Below, in pieces: positions 15,899-15,966 of a stretch of 15,966 nt of DNA. Both the position numbers and the translations under genes were made by a program. The notes beneath the pieces were generated by a model. That model worked only from the letters and a program-made list of their open reading frames with translations, ran no database searches and was not told where the DNA came from. Origin of the DNA: JAYUDN01 sp043739785 (GTDB taxonomy: Bacteria > Patescibacteriota > Gracilibacteria > BD1-5 > UBA2023); the NCBI GenBank assembly GCA_043739785.1, contig JAYUDN010000011.1, forward strand, positions 1 through 15,966. The letters are read 5' to 3'. Every line of letters starts with the position of its first letter. Within the stretch, counting starts at the first letter, position 1.

Positions 15899-15966
15899 GA
15901 AGAATGCAACCCTTTTCGGCGTACATAGACAAGCTATATATATAGAAATAATTGTCAAGTATATAT

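Larger units (their letters stand above)
15517..15966. other. Non-coding right-end stretch
   Basis: No convincing gene on either strand. It holds a GC-rich island (15590-15680) with a near-direct repeat of CCCGCCATCAGG (15631-15642) and CCCGCCCATCAAG (15654-15666), a G-tract cluster and a 22-base palindrome. Frames of 62-67 codons exist on both strands here but none looks like a protein. Probably a regulatory or replication region between the leftward late genes and whatever lies to the right. Confidence 0.6.

Overview
The window reads as the late (virion) half of a tailed phage that uses genetic code 25, in which UGA is glycine. In the standard code almost every gene breaks at in-frame UGA codons. 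When those codons are read as Gly, long proteins appear with the motifs of known phage families. All recognisable genes are on the minus strand. They end at TAA or TAG, never at UGA. Code 25 is known from Gracilibacteria and Absconditabacteria (SR1) of the candidate phyla radiation, so the host is probably from one of those groups. The sequence alone cannot tell free virus from prophage.

Layout in the direction of transcription (right to left). 15966-15483: non-coding stretch with a 22-bp perfect palindrome, a G-tract cluster and a GC-rich island. 15482-13236: small winged-helix-like protein (possible small terminase) and the large terminase. 13077-13019: terminator followed by a promoter. 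12988-10189: portal protein, two small related helical proteins and a one-span membrane protein, then a terminator. 10155-8097: promoter, scaffold-like protein and major capsid protein (SU10/DUF5309-like), then a terminator. 8053-7846: a stand-alone unit with its own promoter, five consecutive hairpins and a terminator, probably a structured non-coding RNA. 7834 to the left edge: promoter, a head protein, a head-tail adaptor, a large tail-nozzle-like protein, a glycine-rich tail fibre, a small beta-sandwich protein, a phospholipase-A2-like protein, four small unknown proteins, and a tail-spike-like protein that runs off the left end.

The order terminase, portal, scaffold, capsid, adaptor, nozzle, fibre, with no tape-measure gene, fits a podovirus-type short-tailed virion. 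Transcription is organised into units. Six sigma70-like promoters share a 16-bp spacer and a TTGNNN -35 box (three are exactly TTGCAA), and several start inside or just after the preceding terminator. UGA use is uneven: none among the 38 glycines of the major capsid protein, about a quarter of the glycines in the terminase, and about 32 UGA codons in the glycine-rich fibre. No tRNA, CRISPR array, integrase, lysis enzyme or replication gene was recognised.
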